A stretch of 64,000 bases of DNA from Trifolium pratense (Eukaryota > Streptophyta > Magnoliopsida > Fabales > Fabaceae). Both the position numbers and the translations under genes were made by a program. The stretch's first letter is position 1. The number at the start of each line of letters is the position of its first letter. This document shows positions 1-12,106 of the stretch, piece after piece. The notes below the pieces were generated by a model that made no database searches, was not told the DNA's origin, and saw nothing but the letters and a program-made list of their open reading frames with translations. The stretch spans positions 21,286,337 to 21,350,336 of the forward strand of contig NC_060064.1 in the NCBI RefSeq assembly GCF_020283565.1, read 5' to 3'.

Positions 1-555
1 GGTGAGAATAGGCTAAGTTTAGCTAGGCTTTGTTAAGCCTGAGTCTGGTCTGTCAAAAAATTTAAGGTCTAAGCCTGGTCTGTGGCCTATCATAGACTTA
101 ATTTTTAGGCCTAAGTTGACATTTTGAAAGTCTGATGTGTCTTGTTAGTCTTTTTAAAAGCATATCTCATTATATGGACATATTTAAATAAATATACTTA
201 TGAACTAATAAATCAATAATTCTTTTGATATTTAACATGATATTTTAGAGAATTTGACTATATATGTCACCATATTTCAATTGTAGCTTATAATAATACA
301 TTTATATATGTTAAAACTAATGTAGATTAATGAATTTAAACTAATAGATTTATAATTTAATCAAAGTACAAATTTTAATATATAAATAATAATCATAGTA
401 AAAATATTATACATATTAACTTAAATAGGCCGGCCTAGTAGACCTCAAAGACTTTTTTTAATGACATGTGACCTGACTTCTTTAGCTAAATAGACTTATA
501 AAAAAATCTTAACCTGATTTATTTAAAGAAATGGGCGGCGGCCTATTCCCACCTC
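1..555. mobile_element. hAT-like MITE, left end cut by window edge
   Basis: The window opens with ggtgagaataggct and an imperfect inverted match, ggcctattcccacc, ends near 553. Arms rich in 'aggcct/aggctt' motifs enclose an AT-rich centre. The G+C-biased ends (GGTGRGAATAGG) are typical of short hAT-derived palindromic elements in legumes. The extreme left terminus and its target duplication lie outside the window, so superfamily assignment is inference. No coding sequence is visible inside. Confidence 0.5.
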
Positions 556-3500
556 AATAATAATTTATTATGGGATCAAGTTGATTAGCTTAAATGAGTT
601 AAGAGACAAAACCAACTGATTTTAAAGTTAAGAGATTATTAAGTTGCATTAAAATAGATATGTTAGGTGGTGAATTGACTGTTTTTGTTGTTGTTTTTTT
701 TTTCATAAATCAAAATTATCATTCATGCACAATTATAGAGATTAATCTTCTCGAAATAACTGAGATCCATTTAAGATATAGATCTCTCTCAACAAAATGT
801 TTCTCCATACGCACCGACCAAGGATAGAACTCAGGATCAAATGGTTAAATGACCCAAATATCTATCACCTGTGTCACACTATATTGGTTAATTGACTGAT
901 TTTAAACTTAAAGGAACAAAGAAATATTTAAGCCGTTTATTTTTGAAATAATTATATTATAAATATGAAGTTTTCACGTTTTTTCATATAATGAATAAAA
1001 AATCAAATTGTTTTTTTTTCCTTCTTCTTTCCGGTTATCATGTTGTAGATACAAGCACAAAATTTATACCACCGTTAGCAATGATCAATATCTTCTAAAG
1101 AACACACAGTGAGTTCAGCGCAACTTTTTTCATATATAAGAGCAACAAAATATGAACTCCTAATTATCTTCTTCAGATGCCCAAAATCATTATCAAATCG
1201 ATTTATTATTGATAAAATTGAACTTATTATCATATGCTTAAATGACCAAAATCGATAATTAGTGTTATTAAATATTTATGTGTACATACATTACTAACCA
1301 AAATAAGATTGCCATTTGTCTTTAAACCTTCTAACTATATGCGTGTCTTTAATATGAAGAAGCAACGTAATGTGTTGATGGAATTGTGTCTTGAAACACT
1401 TTATTTGATCACTAGTTTGGTGGAAGAATTTCTAGACGTGTGTCTTATGTCTTATAAATTTGGTTCCTAGCACTCATCCCTCATGTACCACGTGCAACAA
1501 TTTATGATTTTTTTTATCCATATACATAATTTTTTGTCAAAGACACGAGGAATCACTAATTTGAACAAGATTCATAATTAACAACACTAATTTTTTATTT
1601 TTGTCTCTTCAGAGTAGATTAAATTGAATTTATTTTAAGAAAAAGGTTTGAGCAAAAGGCTATCCAAATTGACAAAAGTAAAAATAATGAGCAGAGATAA
1701 ACTACTATTTTGTTCGATAAAAGTATAAGTTTGTTGTTATCACATTAGTAGCTAAATGTATTGAAATTAAAAATATTTTCTAGTATTTTATTTGATAGTA
1801 AGTTTATGGACTAAATTGATCAACAAAAATACACTCAAGGGCGAAATAATTGACTACTTAAAATTAGATTCGAAGAACAAACTGACTAATAAAAAGGACA
1901 TTTATAAATTTGTTTGTAATTTTAATATGACATCGAGATACACATTCGATGACCAAAATAATAACTATTAAGAAGTATTATCTCATCAAACAATAATTAA
2001 TCCACAATTCCTTTAACTTAAACTTTTCCCATATTTTGGTTTTGTGAATATTAAACAAATCAAGTTGGCCCTTTCTTTGGGGTGTACTTTAACCTTCTTT
2101 TCCTAATATTCTTAAATGATTTTTTTTGCTTTCACCACCAGTTTAATCTAGTTCGGAGTTAGTTCTGACATCAAGTAGTTTCGGCCCTCTCCCGATCACA
2201 GTCACAGGGGTTTGAACCGTGATCCTCCCTACTAAGTTCAACGTTTATCACCACTGAACAAATCAACGATCGGTTGAAAAAACATGTTTTAACCATGCTT
2301 AGTTGCTCATCATATTAATTGTCATTTGGAGTAGTGTGAATATGGTAGGCAAAGTGTTATTCAATTCAAACCAAATTTTAAAGTTTCTTGCAATCAAAAC
2401 ACAACCGATTACAAAGCAATCCCTTCAAGAAACCACTTTTCTACTAAGTGCTCCATGTTCACTCATCATCATTATTATATTGTTAATGAATGAATTTAAG
2501 AAGATAGCATACTAACGTGTGATGTTGACATGTATTGGTGTAAAGGGAAGGATCCCCTTTCTTTTGAGCACTTTTTGTGATGTGCTAATTGACTCTTTTA
2601 TGGGAAAAAGGTTGGTTCTATATGCCTAATTCAGTTCAACTCCAGCTATTGGTTGCTTGTGTTTTAAGTCATATACCACGTTGCAATTTATGGCCTAAAT
2701 GTTAGTATATTTTAAGATTAAGGTACTTTACTCATATGCCTCATCTTTGCTTAGGGACAACCTTGTAAACAAAAAGATTATTTGAAAAATTTAAGTTTGG
2801 TGAGGGTTCATGAATGTTTGTAGACACAAACAAAAGTTATTGTTTCATGGAAACATAAAAAGGGACAACTTTTCCTACAAAGGGTGTATAATTGTATAAG
2901 TATTGTCTCTTAGAAGATAAAACTATATATCTTATAGAATGTACTTGAATAAAAATATAGAACAATATAGGAGTATAGACACAAACAAAATGTGAATAAT
3001 TAGCTAAATAAAGTAAATCATAATTTGATCCAATTAATTTCCGTTTTTGGCTTAATTCAAGGTCTCAACAATCAAAAATACTTAAGTTATTATCACGCTT
3101 TGTTTAGTCAAATTGAGTTGTTTAAAACCATTTCTTTTTGGCAATTTATGTAACTTTTATCTAAAGGGGTAGTTCGGTATTACCAAGAATAGAAGAACAA
3201 TATATCCTACGTAATAATAAGTCGAAAAATGAATGAATGTTGAGAAGAAAACAAAAGCAATGGGCTTGGGCCAGCCAATGTCGTATAGAGTACGGGCCCA
3301 CTTGATGACGTTTCTTCAACGTCCTTCCTATCGTATCGTTTTGCAAGCGGAGGAAGTTGTGAGTTATTAGAGTCGTTGATTAATGTAATAAGAATAGACG
3401 TCAGCCGTATGATTAACTGCCCGTTGAGATGAATGAATGGCGTGATGCGGCAGATATGCCTGCCCCATTCCAACGGTATTTGCCGACAATATTTTTATTT

Positions 3501-3600
3501 TTTATTGGCTTAAATACAGTTTTGCCCCTTCTGTTTGATTAAATTGAAATTTTATCCCCTGTTTTAAAACGCGGAATTTTATCCCACATGTTTTATAATT
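556..3600. other. AT-rich intergenic stretch, no gene seen
   Basis: No reading frame here looks like a protein family; open frames are short and of low complexity. Two places (about 800-870 and 2160-2275) hold decayed retroposon-like text with a tRNA B-box-like core such as 'gggtttgaaccgtgatc' on the reverse strand. From about 3500 the text changes to the 'ttttgccccttctg / ttttatcccc' motif common in legume foldback elements. Confidence 0.5.
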
Positions 3601-3625
3601 TTTTGGATTTTGTCCCCCTAAAATT

Positions 3626-4351
3626 CTACTTTCGAGTCACAACTTCAAAGTTTCGCACACAACTCAATTTGGATCAATAATTCACCAAATGGATATCGGT
3701 AATCAAGTTATTTTTCCACATAATCAAACCCCACTAAATTTGGAGTTTCAAAAAGAGATTAATTACCGTTTTAGTGAAGGTATGTCCCCCAAAATTCTGC
3801 ACAAAATCTGCTTTCAAGTCACAACTTCAAAGCTTCTCACACAACTCAATTTGGATCAATAATTCACCAAACGGATACCGAAATGACCATAATCGAGTCA
3901 GCTTTCCACATAATCAATCCCCACTAAATTTGGAGTTACAAAGAGAGATTAATTACCGTTTTAGTGAAGGTCTGTCCAATTACTAATTTTGCAGAAATCT
4001 ACTTATGACCTTCAAATTCAACATCGTCTACCAAACACATCGTAACTCCAAATTTGACGAAATTTAAATGACAACAAGGGTAGTTTCTTTAGCTTTCCGT
4101 ACATGTAAATACTATTGAAAAACGAGCTACAGGGTGAGAGACATGACAAAAATATCAGTAGTAGTTCCGTACAATAATTGATTTGGACATACCTTCACTA
4201 AAATTATAATTAATCTCTCTATGTAACTCCAAATTTAGTTTAGTTTGATTATGTGGAAAACTAACTCGATTACGGTCATTTCGGTTCCAGTTTGGTGAAT
4301 TATGGATCCAAATGGAATTATGTGCGAAATTTTGAAGTTTTGACTCGAAAA
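3626..4351. repeat. Two direct copies plus one inverted copy of a ~165-bp unit
   Basis: A unit containing 'caacttcaaag', 'caattcaccaaa' and 'ccactaaatttggagtt' occurs at about 3626-3786 and again in the same orientation at about 3809-3980. A diverged reverse-complement copy lies at about 4183-4351. The three copies could fold into alternative hairpins. It is probably a foldback or MITE-type insertion with an internal duplication; exact ends were not resolved. It lies just upstream of the BPS1-like promoter. Confidence 0.6.
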
Positions 4352-4434
4352 CATATTTTATTATTAAATATATGCATATATTTTATTATTTAAAAAAAAA
4401 AACCTTATATTTTGAGGTAGAAATGAAAAAGTAG

Positions 4435-4697
4435 AGTATATAAGAGTTGGAGAGAAATGTGAAGGCGCCAATGGTATTAGAACACGTTTAATAGTTAGAC
4501 AGAAATGTGAGGCAAACCTAAACGGACCTTGGTACAAATAGAAATAGAAATAGAAATAGTAGTACTAAAATACCACACATTTGGATCCACCACACTCGAT
4601 CCTAATCCCAACTCTATCATCTCCGACACCCAAAACAACAACCACATATCAAACTCGCAAACCCTAATCGAATTCCGATCCGATCTATTCTACCCAG
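4435..4697 (+). promoter_or_regulatory. Putative TATA box and 5' UTR exon of the BPS1-like gene
   Basis: A TATA-like 'agtatataag' occurs at 4435-4444. It is followed by a purine-rich tract (repeated 'agaaat' near 4538-4560) and the leader text 'gcaaaccctaatcg'. The segment ends 'tacccag' before a plausible donor at 4698. With the acceptor 'ttgttgcag' ending at 5771, this makes a 5' UTR intron of about 1.07 kb directly upstream of the start codon. The transcription start is not known. Confidence 0.5.
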
Positions 4698-5783
4698 GTT
4701 CTTTCTTTCACTCTCTCTTTCTCCTTCCGTTCCTCGATCATTCTTAAGTTTTTTTTTTTTTTTTAAAAAATAATTTCCCAAAAATATCTAGAAATAGAAA
4801 TTCCCCAAAATCGATAATTTTTTTCTCTTCGATCGATTTTCTGTGTCCACGATCTATTGTATTTGATGCGGTTCTAACTAGTTTTTTTTTTTTTTTTTTT
4901 TTTTTAATTTAATTTTTTTTCTAGGTTTTGCTTGAAAATATTAATCTTTTCATACTAGTCCTTGAAGAATGCTTGTATGGTTAATTTTTATTTGAGTATG
5001 GTTGATGAGAGGGTTCAGGTGAGGTGATGGAGTGATAATAGGTAGATATTGTTTGATATTTTTAATTTTAATTTAGGGGTGGGGTTTTAATTTGTAGCAT
5101 GATTGTATCAAAATAATTTAAGGATGGTGGAAGTTTTTTTTTTTGTTTAGAAAATTTGCTTTTGTAAGGTAAGTTTAGTTAGATGGCTACTAAGTTGTGA
5201 TTTTTTGTTTTGGAATTTATGCTTTTAAATTTTTGGGGTATTTTTCTACTTTTGGAGTTTTGGTTAACTTACCATGAATAAGCTGGATTGTTTAAAAATT
5301 ATTGGTCAAATAAGATTTTAAATTGTGGTTGAGGCTGCCGTTATGCTGTGATCCTTGATATTACTGATAAAGTCTGACGAATGCGGTCGCGATGCAGTTG
5401 CAAATGGCTTTAAAAAAGTGTCATATTGCGGCTGCCATTGTTGTTGTGGACCACTTTTTAATACTTTGGGTGAAACATTTGCCATAGTGTGTTACAGCTC
5501 TAGTATATAGGGATAACTAAATGTTTATAAGAAGGGGGTAAATGATTTTTGAAGGGGTCAATTAGGTTAGTTATTTGACACTGTCTTGTCAGTATTAGGT
5601 AAATTTCATATTGCCTTCTTATATTCTCTTTAAACTCAAATAATTCAATATATGCAGTTTTTTCCTTCCAATGATTTTCTTTTGATACGAACTTCTTGTG
5701 TGATGGATAATTGAATTTATATGGTCTTTATTTAGCAATTTTTATTTACTTTCTAATCTTTCTTGTTGCAGTCAAACATCTAA

Positions 5784-6842
5784 ATGAGTCGTCCACAGGA
5801 TCCACCCAGATCGTTTTTCCCCTTTGGAAATCCTTTCCGGATGATATCACCTAAAGGCACTACGTTATCTCCGCAACTGCTGGCTGTATTATCTGCCTTT
5901 GAGGCTACTTTGGAAGAGAGGCTGAAAAAGCTTATTCCCAAAAGCAAGGATGAAGTCGTCAGCTTGTCTTGGATGACTTCGGCTATGCAGGCACTTTGTG
6001 AAAGTCACAATGACATTAAAACTCTCATGACAGACCTTGAGCTTCCTGTGACTGATTGGGAAGAGAAATGGATGGATGTGTACTTGGACATTAGTGTGAA
6101 GTTGCTGGATATATGCATTGCATTTAGCTCCGAGTTATCACGTCTGAACCAGGGCCATCTTTTACTTCAGTGCACGTTGCACCATTTAGGCTCCTCCTCA
6201 TCAGATCAGCTTTTCCTGGCATGTTCTTCACTTGATGGTTGGAGGCAGCATGTTAGTTCAAAAAACCCTAGAATTGAAAAATGTGGCAGCATTTTGGATA
6301 ATCTGGTGAGGTCATCTGATCTTCCAAAGGTTAAAAAGTCGGCAAAAGGAAAGGTTTTGATGCAAGCTATTTATGGAGTAAAGGTGTTGACAGTTTTTGT
6401 GTGCAGTGTGTTTGCTACTGCTTTTTCAGGCTCTACAAAGAACTTGATTGATATGGATGTGGCTGATGTGTATTCTTGGGCTCCAACTTTTAAAGGTCTG
6501 CAGAATCTTGTAAATGAGGAAACTAGAGTTAGATTTTCTAGTGGGAGAATTACTGTATTGAACGAGTTGGAAGCAGTTGATTCGTCTGTGAGGGAATTAT
6601 ACCCTATTATCCAAGGTGTTGTAGAAACTATTGACACAAAATCACATGCGAAGACGGTTGAGAAATTAGGCAGAGCAACACAGAATTTCTCCCAAGGACT
6701 AGATCTTCTTGTAAAGGAAGTTGATGGCTTTTTCCAAGTGGTCTTGTCTGGTCGTGATGCCTTGCTATCTAATCTGAGGTCAGCTGTAACTGTCAATGGC
6801 GACATCTTGGGGAGTAACGGAGGTGCACAAGCAGTCAATTGA
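5784..6842 (+). CDS. BPS1: BPS1 (BYPASS1)-like protein
   Basis: This single uninterrupted frame encodes 352 aa, matching the roughly 350-aa length of plant BPS1-type proteins. The N-terminus carries the family signature MSRPQDPPRSFFPFGNPF. Further conserved blocks are LPVTDWEEKW near residue 87, YLDISVKLLD near 99, LNQGHLLLQ near 120, SSKNPRIEKC near 157, SAKGKVLM near 185 and SGRDALLSNLRS near the C-terminus. Arabidopsis BPS1 restrains production of a root-derived mobile signal that stops shoot growth; its biochemical activity is unknown. A hydrophobic stretch at about 190-215 follows the SAKGKVLM block. The start is the first ATG after the 5' UTR intron acceptor at 5771. AATAAA at 7026 may serve polyadenylation. 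No frameshift or internal stop is seen, so it is probably functional. Confidence 0.93.
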   Translation: MSRPQDPPRSFFPFGNPFRMISPKGTTLSPQLLAVLSAFEATLEERLKKLIPKSKDEVVSLSWMTSAMQALCESHNDIKTLMTDLELPVTDWEEKWMDVYLDISVKLLDICIAFSSELSRLNQGHLLLQCTLHHLGSSSSDQLFLACSSLDGWRQHVSSKNPRIEKCGSILDNLVRSSDLPKVKKSAKGKVLMQAIYGVKVLTVFVCSVFATAFSGSTKNLIDMDVADVYSWAPTFKGLQNLVNEETRVRFSSGRITVLNELEAVDSSVRELYPIIQGVVETIDTKSHAKTVEKLGRATQNFSQGLDLLVKEVDGFFQVVLSGRDALLSNLRSAVTVNGDILGSNGGAQAVN

Positions 6843-7329
6843 ATATGTTGCAGTCTACCTTGGGTATATACCGATGAATCTAGGTATTGGGTTTTATCTT
6901 TTATGATTGATAATGATATTCAATCTTGTTTGGCTTATGATATTGAAATTATCTTTAGAAATAGGTTATATAATTGTATTATTGAGCTGAAAGGTATATT
7001 TGTGATATTCTGTGTAACAATGTACAATAAAATATGTATAAAAAAGTTATTTGTGGTGAAAGAGTTTGGTTTATTTGTCACCTTGAAATCTTGAAATCGC
7101 TTTCTGTTTTGGAGGGAATGTTGCCTCATGGAAATTTTAATGTGATATTTTTTTATTTTTTTGGATTCTGAGCTTGTCTCTACGTCTGGATATGCAAGGT
7201 TTTTTCCGTCAAACTTGATTAACAATTTATACCAGGGAAATTAGTAGTTCTTTTCTGTTTTAAATTTAAATATTTATTAAATATATTTTAATGTTCAAAG
7301 ACATAAAAGTAATGGATACTTGTGTGAAT

Positions 7330-7397
7330 TCTCAGCCTCAGGTTCATTTATGAGGTCTCAGCCTCAGGTTCATTTATGAGGCCTCAGGCTCAGGTTG
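7330..7397. repeat. Short tandem repeat, ~26-bp unit
   Basis: The unit 'ctcagcctcaggttcattta' plus 'tgaggt' is repeated twice in tandem, followed by a degenerate third partial copy ('cctcaggctcaggttg'). It lies downstream of the BPS1-like gene and has no coding role. Confidence 0.7.
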
Positions 7398-7531
7398 ACA
7401 ACATGGATTTACTAGTTGATTTGGTACATTCAACATGCTCTTCTAAACGTAGTTCGAGCACTTTCTTTAGCTATCTTTAGGTTGTCCGAGACTTAGTTGT
7501 TGGTGTCTTTTGAGTTTTGAGATGGTGTTCC

Positions 7532-7851
7532 TTAGGGGTGGGAAAAACCCCAAAAACCAAACCGAACTGCCAAACTAAACTGAACCAAACCAAAAATAAC
7601 TGAACCATAACTAACGGTTTTAAAACTGAACTGAAACAGTTCGGTTCATGGTTATCAGTTTGGTTTGGTTTGGTTTAATGGTTCAGTTATTTTTAGTGAA
7701 AAATTAGTTATGGTTTGATTCAAAACCATAAAACCGAACCATTTTAACAGTTCGGTTCGAATGACAAACAGTTCAATTCGATTACTATGAATTTTGAAAA
7801 CAGTTTGGTTCATTTCGGTTCGGTTTTAAAACCGAACCATGCTCACCCCTA
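7532..7851. mobile_element. hAT-type MITE with AGGGGTG/CACCCCT ends
   Basis: The left end is 'taggggtggg' and the right end 'ctcacccctag'. The interior is a near-continuous palindrome built from 'accgaac', 'ttcggttt', 'gaaccaaacc' and their complements. The flanks share 'gttcct' on both sides, compatible with an 8-bp hAT duplication with decay. No coding capacity; length about 320 bp. Confidence 0.75.
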
Positions 7852-7984
7852 GTTCCTATCATGCAATAGGTCTCTTGTCTATTTTGATTGAGTAATGAGT
7901 ATCATATCATGAAGCACTTGTTTTCGCATTTCATGTTCCTTGGCATGTTGTCTGTTGTGTGTTTATGGAATGATGTTGTGCAAC

Positions 7985-8290
7985 TTACAGAACAGCCGTA
8001 ACTCCGCTGTATCCCAAAGTGTTACACCTGATCTCATGACTCAGCTCACAGAATTGTTCAGTGGCACATTTTAAGTGCCAATTTGGCAAGATACTCGGGG
8101 TTTGCCATGCATTCCTTGCTGCTAAGATCTGTGAAAACTGAGTTGCTGTCTCGATATGGAAAAATCGAGGTTTGGTGGACACAGCTACACGTATTCAACT
8201 GTTATATCAAGTCTGACCTATGGTGAGAAAAGAGCTTTGCAAGCTCTGTTGCAGAGATCGGATACCAAGCTCTATATGACATTTTTATTA
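7985..8290. other. Low-repeat, less AT-rich patch, possible degraded coding sequence
   Basis: This patch stands out from the AT-rich surroundings and is open on the minus strand for 65 codons (7985-8182). The plus strand also has codon-like text interrupted by stops, for example a run reading RGLPCIPCC. I do not recognise a family. It may be a fossil exon or retroelement remnant. Confidence 0.25.
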
Positions 8291-8299
8291 TTATGTATT

Positions 8300-8687
8300 A
8301 TAATATAAAATTACAATAAATTAATTATGTTTTATGTGAAATATCTGTTGCAGGACCAACTACAAGGAAAGGATGGGGAGTTTCAATTCCTAATGGATTT
8401 TGTTTTCACCCTCCTTCACACCTTATTTATTTTAAGGTTCTTGGTTGAGCTCTTTAAAGTCTTAGTGTGTGTGTGTGTATAATTTGAGGTCAACTCTGAT
8501 GTAAATATTTAGTTATTGTGAGAAATGAAAATAGTGAATTACTATTAAATTCTAACTAGTTAAAAGACGCACGGTCTATCGACTTTTATCCAATATTTAA
8601 AAATTTGTTATATAATATTGTTAAAATACAAGTGAGACTATTGTGTTATTTCTTGTTAAATTTATTAAATGAATAAATTATCAATGG

Positions 8688-8745
<58 letters not shown>

Positions 8746-9960
8746 TTTATGTATAAGTGACAAATAATTGTCCCGTGTATATTCTTTATTAAAAAAAATT
8801 TGATTAGGAATATTTAGTGTAATTTAGTAAATTTGATAGTAATTAATTTTATTATATTTTTTTATAATATTATTATTAATAGTTAGTAGTAAATTTAGTA
8901 GTAGTAATATTGTTTATGTTTTTTTTTTTTTTTTATGAAAAATATTGTTTAGTTTATATCTATAATCTGTTTTATTTCTATTTTTAAGCATGTTATCTTT
9001 TTATTGTATTTATCTTATATTATTTTTATATTTATTTTTATATTGAAATTTTTATGCCTATAGATTGTTTTGGTTTATTTTAATTTATAATCTGTTTTGT
9101 TTCTATTTTTAAGCATATCGTCTTTTTTTTTGTGTATTTATCTTATTTTCTTTCTATATTTTTTTTATTTATCTTATCTTATATTCTTTCTATTTTTTTT
9201 TTTTTGAAATTACAATGAGATATTAAACTTGCAACGTGGTTAAAAGCAATAAGGATAATTTAGGAACTTTGATGATAATCGATTTTAATATATTAGTAAT
9301 AGATTCGTTCGAATCAATGGTTCTGATTTTTTAAAAATTAAAATAAGCACTTAAATTATCTTCTTCCTCTTCTCTAAGTTCAACTGTCCATAATGGGTGA
9401 TGAGGGTTTTTTTTTGTGGTGTCACTATTTTTTTGGTGGTGATGAGGATCTGAAAGACCTGCATGCATTTTTTAAAATCCATTTTTGCATATTTGAAATC
9501 AATAATTCGTAATGCGTGCATTCAAGTGCAAAAACAACTAAAGAAAAAGTCTAAAAAAGGTGAAATAGTGTCCATAGATCAGAAGGAAAATGAGTTTACG
9601 TAACGTTATTTTGCTGTTTATGTTGGTTGGTGATTAATGCTATCATTCATTCACTCAACCTATATAGATGAGAGCAATCTTGACGTTATATAACAAAAAA
9701 CTCAAGTAGCATAATAAATAAGTGCAAGCATCTTTTTATTTTGGTCTCCATATTTTAAGCTAACTCATGAAATTAGTCTCCCATTTTAACATTATAGTTT
9801 TGAATTTTTTCTCAAATTCTTAAACTTTGTATTTTTTTTTAATTTTATTTAATTACACTTTGGGTCTTATTTTAGTTCATTGATGAAAATTAGTCCTCCA
9901 TTTTAAAATCACCGCTTTGAATTCTTTCTCAAATTTTTATAATTTATAGTAAGGGATCAA
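8300..9960. other. AT-rich low-complexity stretch
   Basis: Contains an (AT)n microsatellite, long T runs and several 'tattttta/tcttatatt' near-repeats (about 8940-9200, where two segments around 'taatctgttttatttctatttttaagcat' resemble each other). No credible gene, RNA gene or intact transposon was seen. Confidence 0.5.
8690..8738. repeat. (AT)n microsatellite
   Basis: An uninterrupted run of AT dinucleotides, about 24 repeats, in AT-rich non-coding DNA. Confidence 0.95.
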
Positions 9961-9967
9961 CTTGAAA

Positions 9968-10096
9968 TTTTTTTGTTAAGTAGTCTAGTGACTAGAAATT
10001 TCACCTTAAAGGTGAACAAGTTGAGTGTTCGAAGTTCGAATATCAACTCCTGCGTATATAATGCAACGTGTCTACCAATTGAGCTAAACTCACGTC
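9968..10096 (-). mobile_element. tRNA-derived SINE, reverse orientation
   Basis: Read on the minus strand it has an A-box-like 'gagtttagctcaattgg' segment, a degenerate B-box-like 'gttcgaa', a 'cacctttaaggtgaaattt' segment and the tail 'ctagtcactagactacttaac'. The same architecture recurs at 11979, 37271, 39281 and 62145, which defines a dispersed SINE family. Decayed; not a functional tRNA because no cloverleaf can be closed. Confidence 0.7.
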
Positions 10097-10479
10097 ACAT
10101 GCACATACCAACTTGAATTTTTCTTTTTTTTTTGTTTACAATGAGCCGATGATTGAACCTAGGACCTCTAGCATATTACCTAAATTCTCACCACTAGACC
10201 AAAGCTTGACCAACTTTAATTTAAAAATAGAGTAAAGACCAAACTGAATCTTCAACATAAATTAAGGGATCAAACTGAATTTCTTTGAAATGTATTTCGA
10301 TAGTGCTTACCATTTGTTCAAAAAATAGTGCGTACCATTGTTATTTCAAACTTTATTTGCTACATCATTAGGTCATTTGCGACAGCAACAAATATTAATA
10401 GTGCTTACCGATATTGTGAAAAAATAAATAAATATTGTGCTTATCGTCTATTGCTCAACAAAAGGGACTAAATTGAATT

Positions 10480-10575
10480 AATTATAGGGATAAGTTGGTT
10501 CGATTGCCGGTCATCTTACTTATTGATCTTAAAGGTGAAATTTCAGCCACTAGGTTACTTGATAAAAAAAATAAA
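10480..10575 (+). mobile_element. SINE 3' fragment
   Basis: Contains the SINE tail features 'cttattgatcttaaaggtgaaatttcagccactaggttacttgata' in segments, followed by an A-rich run. The A-box half is missing, so this is a 5'-truncated copy of the family seen at 62145. Confidence 0.5.
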
Positions 10576-10759
10576 ATTATAGTGATAACTTATTTTTTCT
10601 TTGATAGGATTTATAGAGATAACTTTTTCTTTTGACCGAGAATTTATAGAGATAAGTTAAACACCAAATTAAACTATTTTAAAATTAAGGGATGAAAGTG
10701 GTATTTAAATTTTTTTTAGGAATTTTTTATTTATCTCTAATAATATATATTGGATAATT

Positions 10760-11060
10760 ATACAACAATTTCTACTAGCGTCGAACCTTGAGTCGAATTG
10801 ATCGTGTCATGTGCAACGTCCATCAATGATGGTTCATTAATGTCCATTGCTCTAGCCATAAGCTTGGCACCTCCAGCTCAAAACCAAAAGGGCCCACCCT
10901 GTGAGGCCAGAGTGTGCGGGCTCAGTGGTCAGCCCACATTCGAATTAAGGGGTCATCTTTAGCTTATGCCAGATTTAAAGAGATATACTACGAGTCCTCC
11001 GTCCTAGATTCCATCGCGGCATCGCCATGGCCATCTGATTCACTGGTTAATGAAAGATAA
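10760..11060. other. GC-richer unassigned patch
   Basis: About 300 bp of less AT-rich text ('ccagctcaaaaccaaaaggg', 'gtgcgggctcagtggtcagc') embedded in AT-rich DNA. No frame with a recognisable domain was found. It could be a piece of an LTR or another retroelement; unassigned. Confidence 0.3.
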
Positions 11061-11978
11061 ACAAACAAAAAACTACGCTACAACTTTTTTTGAATGACAA
11101 TTAATTCTCTTAAATACAATATTCATGACCAATATTACTGTACATACTTTTTTAAACTCTTTTGCAGAAAACTAACTGTCTCTAATGTTAAAATGAAAAA
11201 AAATGTCAAGCATGATAGTGAAATAATAAAAAAAAAACTTTATAATCGAATCCTAAATTATTTTATTTTTTTCAATTAAGTCCTTCTGTTAAATGACCGT
11301 TAGTCAACTGACATGACATACTTACATTATTTAAATAGGTCCCCTAACTAATTTTCGCAGGTCCCTAAATTAATTAAATCATATAAAGCTCTTCTATTAT
11401 ATATAATTTATCATTCTATTATTTTTTACTATAGTTAATTCTTGAATTTGTTTTTTTTAAAAGAAAATATAAGAATTAGTAATAAAAATAGAATATTAAG
11501 AATTAATAATAAAAATAAAATATACAAATCAGTAATAATAATTTGGGTTAAATGTGTTTTGATCCTCAAATTTGGGATAAATGTATTTGGTCCCTACAAA
11601 AAAAGTGGCATTTTTAGTTCTACAAAATTTTTATGTATGCAATTTTTGTCCTGTTATTTTTCGAAATTCGAAAAAAATTTATCTTTAGATTTTTGGATAA
11701 TTTGTTTCAGGTATATATGTTTAGAATATTATAAAAAGTTTGCTCTATAAAAAAAATTACTATAAAAAGTTTATATGCAAAACTTTAAATTTTTTTAAAA
11801 TGTGAAGAATTGAATATAAATTTTTAAAATTTCAAAAAGATAAAAATAACGAAAATCTCGATTAAAAAAATAATAATTCAAAAATACACATTACAGTCGG
11901 GATTAAAGCTACGTACATAATAATTTTCTAAAAGTATTAACTTTCATCTTCATAAATACTAAAAGTAAAATTTAATAT

Positions 11979-12106
11979 TTTTTTGTCAAGTGGCTTAATT
12001 AGTGGCTAGAAATTTCACACTTAAGTGAATACGTGAGATGACCTGGGTTTGAACTTCAACTTCTTACATATACAATGCAATATCCCGCTAACTGAGCTAA
12101 GCTCAC
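11979..12106 (-). mobile_element. tRNA-derived SINE, reverse orientation
   Basis: The minus strand carries 'gtgagcttagctcagtt' (A-box region), a B-box-like 'gttcaaaccc', and the terminal 'tagccactaattaagccac' segment followed by an A run. It belongs to the same family as the copies at 9968 and 39281. It lies just upstream of the leader-like sequence of the tRNA-ligase fragment array. Confidence 0.7.

Noticed and set aside
6371..6838. 155-codon open frame on the minus strand
   Set aside because: It lies antisense inside the BPS1-like coding region, which has clear family motifs; the reverse frame is a shadow.
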